From Pseudomaricurvus sp. HS19 (GTDB lineage: Bacteria; Pseudomonadota; Gammaproteobacteria; Pseudomonadales; Cellvibrionaceae): 64,000 bases of DNA. Shown here piece after piece: positions 59,111 through 64,000 of this stretch (position 1 is the first letter of the stretch; every line of letters begins with the position of its first letter). The position numbers and the translations under genes were made by a program. The stretch spans positions 558,001 through 622,000 of the forward strand of contig NZ_WVVW01000002.1 of NCBI RefSeq assembly GCF_009857815.1. Direction: 5' to 3'. The notes below the pieces were generated by a model. That model made no database searches. It worked only from the letters and a program-made list of their open reading frames with translations, and was not told the origin of the DNA.

Positions 59111-60419
59111 GCCCTCAAGTCACGACACCGGAGCCAACGTGGAAAACACCATGAGCACCATCGACAAGGTGAACCGGAACCTGGCGAAACGCTATCGCAA
59201 AGAGAAGACCTTCCGCGCAATGGGTATCGCTTCCATCGCTTTTGGTCTGCTCTGCCTGGTGGTTCTGTTTACTGACATTATCGGTAAGGGGCACAGTGCG
59301 TTTTTGCAGACCTATATCAAGCTGCATGTGGATCTCTCCACCGAAATGCTCTACATCGATGACCCCAGTGATCCGCACCAGATCGCGGCAGCTGACTATC
59401 AGGGCGCATTGAAGGAAGCCCTGAAGGAGCGCTTCCCCGAGGTCACCGACCGTCGCCAGAAGCGCAACCTGTATGGCATTGTCAGCAACGGCGCCGGCTT
59501 CCAGTTGCGGCAGATGGTGGAAGAGAATCCCGCGCTGCTCAACACCCAGCTGGATGTGTGGGTGGCTGCGGATGATGACTACGACACCTACTACAAGAGT
59601 CGTGGCGAAGGTGAAGCCTATACCGGGCGTTTCAATGAAGAGCAGATCAGCTGGATCGAAGCGCTGATTGCTGACGGTGCGGTGAAGAAGCGCTTTAACA
59701 CCACCTTCTTTACTGCAGGCGATTCCCGCGAACCTGAGCAAGCGGGTATTCGCGGCGCCATGATGGGCTCGCTGTTTACCCTGCTGGTGACCTTGGCACT
59801 CTCCTTCCCCATTGGGGTAGCGGCGGCAGTTTACCTGGAAGAGTACGCCCCCAAGAATCGTTTCACCGATTTTATCGAGGTGAACATCAACAACCTGGCG
59901 GCAGTACCGTCGATTATTTTTGGCCTGTTGGGCCTGGCGATCTTTATTAATTTTATGGAGATGCCACGTTCGGTGCCGCTGGTAGGTGGTTTTGTGCTGA
60001 CGCTGATGACTCTTCCCACCATCATCATCTCCAGTCGCGCGGCGATTCAGGCGGTACCGCCATCCATCCGTGAAGCGGCTATGGGTATCGGTGCCTCCAA
60101 GATGCAGGTGATCCTGCACCACGTGTTGCCACTTGCCCTGCCTGGTATGCTGACCGGTACTATCATTGGTATGGCGCAGGCGCTGGGTGAAACAGCACCA
60201 TTGCTGATGATCGGCATGGTGGCCTTTATCGTGGATATTCCCGGTGGCATTACCGATCCGGCTACCGCCCTGCCGGTACAGATTTTCCTCTGGGCGGACA
60301 GCCCGGAGCGCGCCTTTGTAGAGCGCACCTCAGCAGCCATTATGGTGCTGCTGGGCTTCCTGATCCTGATGAATACCCTGGCTGTCTGGCTGCGCAAGCG
60401 GCTGGAGCGTCGCTGGTAA
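59103..60419 (+). CDS. pstA: phosphate ABC transporter permease PstA (long form)
   Basis: Second permease, 438 aa against 296 in E. coli. The extra N-terminal part (DUF3333 type) has one helix at about 40-60 and a periplasmic region to about 215. The permease core includes FPIGVAAAVYLEEYAPKNRFTDFIEVNINNLAAVPSIIFGLLG and the EAA loop REAAMGIGASKMQVILHHVLPLALPGMLTG. ATG 59103 lies inside the end of pstC after GGGAG. A 21-bp gap leads to pstB. Confidence 0.93.
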   Translation: MNKPSSHDTGANVENTMSTIDKVNRNLAKRYRKEKTFRAMGIASIAFGLLCLVVLFTDIIGKGHSAFLQTYIKLHVDLSTEMLYIDDPSDPHQIAAADYQGALKEALKERFPEVTDRRQKRNLYGIVSNGAGFQLRQMVEENPALLNTQLDVWVAADDDYDTYYKSRGEGEAYTGRFNEEQISWIEALIADGAVKKRFNTTFFTAGDSREPEQAGIRGAMMGSLFTLLVTLALSFPIGVAAAVYLEEYAPKNRFTDFIEVNINNLAAVPSIIFGLLGLAIFINFMEMPRSVPLVGGFVLTLMTLPTIIISSRAAIQAVPPSIREAAMGIGASKMQVILHHVLPLALPGMLTGTIIGMAQALGETAPLLMIGMVAFIVDIPGGITDPATALPVQIFLWADSPERAFVERTSAAIMVLLGFLILMNTLAVWLRKRLERRW

Positions 60420-60440
60420 ACCAATACGAGAGGTAGGCAA

Positions 60441-61313
60441 GTGACTGAACTCAATGCTGTGGCACAAGCAACCATTGCCCAAGCCGTGGAAACCCCGGCA
60501 GCGGCCGCTGCCAGCAGCGCCAGCTACGAGACGGTAGGTCAACCGTTTCTCGACAGCGGTGCCAAGATGTCCATGCGTGACGTTGATGTCTTCTATGGCG
60601 ACAAGCAGGCGATTTTCAATGTTGGCCTCGATATCGGCCAGAACGAAGTACTGGCCATGATCGGTCCTTCCGGTTGCGGTAAGTCCACCTTCCTGCGCTG
60701 TCTCAACCGCATGAACGACACCATCGATATCTGTCGCGTCACCGGTCAGCTGCAACTGGAAGGCCAGAACATCTACGATCCCAAGCTGGATGTGGTGCCA
60801 CTGCGCGCCCGCGTCGGTATGGTGTTCCAGAAGCCCAACCCGTTTCCCAAGTCCATCTACGACAACGTCGCCTACGGCCCGCGCATTCACGGCTTGGTGA
60901 GTCGTCGTGCCGAGCTGGATGAAGTGGTGGAGACCAGCCTGCGCAAGGCCAGTCTGTGGGAAGAAGTAAAAGACCGCCTGCACGCACCCGGTACCGGCCT
61001 CTCCGGTGGTCAGCAGCAGCGTCTCTGTATTGCCCGCACCATTGCCGTGAGCCCGGAAGTGATCCTGATGGACGAACCCTGTTCGGCACTGGACCCGATT
61101 GCCACCGCCAAAATCGAAGAGTTGATTGCAGAGCTGAGCGAAAACTTTACCATTGCCATTGTTACCCACTCCATGCAGCAGGCAGCGCGCGTCTCCCACC
61201 GCACCGCCTACTTCCACCTGGGTAAACTGATTGAGGTGAACGATACGGAGAAGGTCTTTACCAATCCCGATCACGAGCTCACAGAAGCCTACATTACCGG
61301 TCGTTTCGGTTAA
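60441..61313 (+). CDS. pstB: phosphate ABC transporter ATPase PstB
   Basis: ATPase of the phosphate importer, 290 aa. Walker [21 protein letters not shown]-loop [27 protein letters not shown], signature [16 protein letters not shown], Walker [14 protein letters not shown] and H-loop VTHSMQQA are visible. An N-terminal tail of about 45 residues is rich in Ala. Start codon GTG 60441 follows GAGAGGTAGG. The gene order pstSCAB-phoU is the standard one. Confidence 0.97.
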   Translation: MTELNAVAQATIAQAVETPAAAAASSASYETVGQPFLDSGAKMSMRDVDVFYGDKQAIFNVGLDIGQNEVLAMIGPSGCGKSTFLRCLNRMNDTIDICRVTGQLQLEGQNIYDPKLDVVPLRARVGMVFQKPNPFPKSIYDNVAYGPRIHGLVSRRAELDEVVETSLRKASLWEEVKDRLHAPGTGLSGGQQQRLCIARTIAVSPEVILMDEPCSALDPIATAKIEELIAELSENFTIAIVTHSMQQAARVSHRTAYFHLGKLIEVNDTEKVFTNPDHELTEAYITGRFG

Positions 61314-61382
61314 CAGGCTGTACGGCAAACAATAATTTCTGCGGTAGCGTCCCGAATCGGCGCTGTCACAACGGAGAACGCA

Positions 61383-62105
61383 ATGGACAAGTTACATCTC
61401 GATCAACACATCTCCCAGCAGTTCAACGCCGACCTCGAGGAGCTGCGCACCCAGGTGCTGGAACTGGGCGGTATTGTCGAGCAGCAGACGGTGGATGCTC
61501 TCACTGCGGTGATCAACGCCGATGGCGAGCTGGCGGAAAAGGTACTGGCCACAGAAGAGGAAGTAGACCTGCGCGAGCTGCGCCTCGATGAAGCCTGCAC
61601 CCAGGTGCTGGCCCGTCGCCAGCCGGCGGCCTCTGACCTGCGCATGGTGCTGGCAGTGGCACGCATTACCCGCGATCTGGAGCGCATGGGCGACGAGGCC
61701 GACAAGGTCGCCAAGATGGCCATCTACCTGGTGGAGGATGGCGCGGCACCCCGGGGTTATGTGGAGTTGCGCAACATCGGCAATATTGTGCACCAGATGG
61801 TGATTACCGCTCTCGATGCGTTTGCCCGTTTTGACGTCGATCTGGCGGTAAAAGTAGCGCACGAAGATTCCAAGGTGGACCAGGAATACAAAACCGCCAT
61901 GCGCGAGCTGGCCACGTACATGATGGAAGACCCGCGCTCCATTTCACGGGTGATGAACATCATCTGGGCGCTGCGTTCACTGGAGCGTATCGGCGACCAC
62001 GCCCGCAACATCGCCGAGCACGTGATCTTCCTGGTTCGTGGTCTGGATGTGCGTCACGCCTCGGTCAATGAGATCGAAGAGAAACTGCGCGGTCCGAAGA
62101 AGTAA
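61383..62105 (+). CDS. phoU: phosphate signalling protein PhoU
   Basis: A 240-aa, all-helical protein that links the Pst transporter to the PhoR kinase and holds the Pho regulon off when phosphate is sufficient. The two three-helix repeats each show the metal-binding E/DxxxD pattern: RITRDLERMGDEADKVAKMA and WALRSLERIGDHARNIAEHV. It is the last gene of the operon. PhoB and PhoR genes are not in this window. Confidence 0.96.
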   Translation: MDKLHLDQHISQQFNADLEELRTQVLELGGIVEQQTVDALTAVINADGELAEKVLATEEEVDLRELRLDEACTQVLARRQPAASDLRMVLAVARITRDLERMGDEADKVAKMAIYLVEDGAAPRGYVELRNIGNIVHQMVITALDAFARFDVDLAVKVAHEDSKVDQEYKTAMRELATYMMEDPRSISRVMNIIWALRSLERIGDHARNIAEHVIFLVRGLDVRHASVNEIEEKLRGPKK

Positions 62106-62148
62106 TTCCCTGCCGCCGCTGATTCTGCAACAGGGCACAGTAAAACGT

Positions 62149-62183
62149 AAAAAGGCAGCGACGGTGACGTCGCTGCCTTTTTT
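62149..62183. terminator. bidirectional terminator between phoU and the M48 protease gene
   Basis: A 15-bp perfect stem (AAAAAGGCAGCGACG, loop GTGA, then the complement) with six T residues. It serves both convergent genes. Confidence 0.92.
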
Positions 62184-62212
62184 GTGGCTGTCGCGGGCGC
62201 CGCATGACCCTG

Positions 62213-63490
62213 TTACTGCGCTTGTGTCTGCAACTGCTGCAGATAGGCATTGGACTTCTCCCCCAGCTCACCACCGGCCTGCGCCGCCAGCTGGAACCAC
62301 TTCACGGCATTATCCCGCTCCCCCTGCGCCAGGTTGATCTCACCGAGATGGAAAACGGCGATCTGGGTGGGCAGCTGCTCCACGCTCTGCTCCAGTGCCT
62401 GCTCGGCAACGTCGTATTTCTTCAGCGCCTTGGCGGCCAGACCCTTGCCCAGCAGGGGCAGTACATATTCCGGATAGAGGCTGTTGGCCTTGCTGAAATC
62501 CTGCAGGGCGCCCTGAAACTGCTGCTGGCGCAGCTGCAACTCACCGCGGGTGGTGTAGAACAGGGGCTCTTTGGGCTGTTTACTGATGGCAGTATCTACC
62601 AGTGATTTGGCCTCGGCCCACTGCTGGTTGGCGGCGGCCTGCTGGGCCTTGATGTGTGCCTGGTAGGCCGGGGTATCGCGGCGCAGCTGTTGGGTGGCGC
62701 GTTCAAAGGCAGCCTTGTTGCGGGTACCGGCTGGCAGGGTGGCGGCCATCTTGCGGTTGGCATCAACGCGCTGCTGTGACGGCGGGTGGCTGGCGAACAG
62801 GTCGTTGAGCCAGTTGCTCTGCTGGCCCTGGGAGAGTTTCACAAAGGTCTGCTGCAGTTCTACTGCCGCCTGGGGTGCGTAGCCGGCGCGGGCCATATAG
62901 GTCATGCCGTAGTGGTCCGCTTCCAGCTCCTGGCTGCGGCCGTAGTGGGCCTGGTACATGGCGCTGCCCATCTGCGCTCCGGTACTCACCAGTTGCCCGT
63001 ACTCGGTGCCCGAGGCGGCCACACCAGCTACCTGCGCGCCGATGCCCAGCAGCGTGCTGCGGGTCATCTGCTGGGCGCTGTGGCCGGCAGCGGCGTGTAC
63101 GATCTCGTGTCCCAGTACCGCTGCCAGCTGCGCTTCATCCTGCAGTTGCAGCAGCAGGCCACGGTTGATGGCGATCTTGCCACCGGGCAGGGCCCAGGCG
63201 TTGGGCACATCGTTGTTCAGCACCACAAACTCGTAGGGCAGCGTGCCGCGGTCGCTGACCCGGGCCAGCTTGCGTCCCACCTCGCTGACATAGACGCCGA
63301 GATCCGGATCCACCGTGTAGACACCACCCTGTGACTGTTGTGCCGGTCCGTACTGCTGGCGGCCTACAGCCAGCTCCTGATCCGCCGACATCAGCGAAAA
63401 CTCACTGGCGCCGGTGACGGGGTTAACACTGCAGCCATGCAGAACTGCCAGCACGGCACACAGGCCGAGGCTGCGTAACATTGGACCCAT
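62213..63490 (-). CDS. M48 metalloprotease lipoprotein with TPR repeats (BepA-like)
   Basis: A 425-aa periplasmic zinc protease, probably for outer-membrane protein quality control. The signal peptide ends in the lipobox LHGC (MGPMLRSLGLCAVLAVLHGC). Zinc motif HEIVH in AAVLGHEIVHAAAGHSAQQM and the third ligand region SQELEADHYGMTYMARAGY are visible. From about residue 270 the protein is helical with TPR-like repeats (AKKYDVAEQALEQSVEQ, NAVKWFQLAAQAGG). ATG 63490 follows GGAGAT; nine upstream codons are left out. It is divergent from the DUF4265 gene. Confidence 0.88.
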   Translation of the reverse strand: MGPMLRSLGLCAVLAVLHGCSVNPVTGASEFSLMSADQELAVGRQQYGPAQQSQGGVYTVDPDLGVYVSEVGRKLARVSDRGTLPYEFVVLNNDVPNAWALPGGKIAINRGLLLQLQDEAQLAAVLGHEIVHAAAGHSAQQMTRSTLLGIGAQVAGVAASGTEYGQLVSTGAQMGSAMYQAHYGRSQELEADHYGMTYMARAGYAPQAAVELQQTFVKLSQGQQSNWLNDLFASHPPSQQRVDANRKMAATLPAGTRNKAAFERATQQLRRDTPAYQAHIKAQQAAANQQWAEAKSLVDTAISKQPKEPLFYTTRGELQLRQQQFQGALQDFSKANSLYPEYVLPLLGKGLAAKALKKYDVAEQALEQSVEQLPTQIAVFHLGEINLAQGERDNAVKWFQLAAQAGGELGEKSNAYLQQLQTQAQ

Positions 63491-63559
63491 AGCGATCTCC
63501 TTCCCGGGTTCATTCACGTATAATGTCCGGCATTATAGAAACTGAGAGTGATCAGAACC

Positions 63560-64000
63560 ATGAGTAGTGCCCTGCAGGTGATCGAACTTTTTGCCGGAAC
63601 AGGCCCCGACGGCAGTCCGGTGGTGGAGCGCCTGCCGGTGAAAGTGCTGGAAGATGACAGCTGCCAGTTGGTGAAATCACCGGCGTTTGTGCAGGGTCTG
63701 GCCAGTGGTGACGTGATCCGCCTGCAGCCCGGCAGCCAGCACTTCGAGCTGCTCAAGCGCAGCGGCAATCTGGCGATCCGTGTCTACTGCCGCGATGACA
63801 GTAGCGAACTGGTGGATGAACTATCCCCCGTGCTGGAGAAGCTCGGCGGCGAGCTGGATATCGAGACCCCGCGCATGCTGGTCTACACCATTCACGTCAG
63901 CTGCGGTTTCCAGCAGATCGAAAATTTACTCAACGGCGTGGCCAGTGAGGATGTGATGTGGACCTATGGCAATGTCTACGATCCCGCTGACGGCGAGACC
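63560..64000 (+). CDS. DUF4265-type protein (partial, cut by window end)
   Basis: The first 147 codons of a gene that runs past the window end, from ATG 63560 (MSSALQVIELFAGTGPDG). The segment LPVKVLEDDSCQLVKSPAFVQGLASGDVIRL and LAIRVYCRDDS fit the DUF4265 pattern, whose function is unknown. No signal peptide is seen. The stop codon is outside the window, so length and C-terminus are unknown. It is divergent from the M48 protease gene over 69 bp. Confidence 0.7.
   Translation, partial: MSSALQVIELFAGTGPDGSPVVERLPVKVLEDDSCQLVKSPAFVQGLASGDVIRLQPGSQHFELLKRSGNLAIRVYCRDDSSELVDELSPVLEKLGGELDIETPRMLVYTIHVSCGFQQIENLLNGVASEDVMWTYGNVYDPADGET

Overview
The window is chromosomal DNA from a gammaproteobacterium, centred on the replication origin. 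The dnaA-dnaN-recF-gyrB cluster runs leftward. The rpmH-rnpA-yidD-yidC / mnmE / mnmG-rsmG-parA-parB / atpIBEFHAGDC-glmU-glmS block occupies the middle and right. Gene order, GC-rich wobble positions, TonB-dependent and TRAP transporters, HexR and DUF3708/DUF3333-type Pst permeases suggest a Pseudomonas-related, marine Cellvibrionales-like lineage. Genus is not determined. I see no rRNA, tRNA, CRISPR array, insertion sequence or prophage.

Region 1 (1-12.3 kb) is a nitrogen-source island. A leftward operon encodes a Urt/Fmd-type ABC transporter (urtABCDE), then aliphatic amidase AmiE and the AAA+ protein AmiB. Diverging from it is a hybrid histidine kinase whose sensor is a full NCS1 permease-like domain plus a nine-cysteine insert, overlapping by 4 bp a LuxR-type response regulator. 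No amiC, amiR or amiS lies in the window. Region 2 (12.3-15.7 kb) holds an SDR, a beta-CASP RNA-processing-type hydrolase, a small conserved protein and a MazG-like pyrophosphohydrolase.

Region 3 (15.8-32 kb) is the origin domain. Two parS-like sites lie inside recF, parA/parB are nearby, and two intergenic DnaA-box clusters (dnaA-rpmH and mnmE-mnmG) flank about 4.2 kb. The mnmE-mnmG cluster is the richer, with an adjacent AT-rich stretch. Region 4 (32-42.7 kb) is the F1Fo ATP synthase operon and the UDP-GlcNAc genes glmU and glmS.

Region 5 (42.7-49.1 kb) is the most unusual part. It contains a membrane-tethered periplasmic-binding-like protein overlapping by 4 bp a two-TM protein with a C-terminal winged-helix-like domain, then a TonB-dependent receptor and a lipoprotein tyrosine-phosphatase-like enzyme. 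The first pair and the receptor each have a PhoB box placed 10 bp before a -10-like hexamer, the same geometry as the tandem Pho boxes before pstS at 56.3 kb. I infer a phosphate-starvation sensing and uptake island. Region 6 (49.1-56.1 kb) has hexR, uvrD, a TRAP transporter split over both strands (dctP on +, dctQM on -) and a YciA-type thioesterase. Region 7 (56.2-64 kb) is pstS-pstC-pstA-pstB-phoU, a BepA-like M48 lipoprotein protease and the start of a DUF4265 gene cut by the window end. A 52-bp dispersed repeat with a compensatory base change in its hairpin occurs twice, 52 kb apart.
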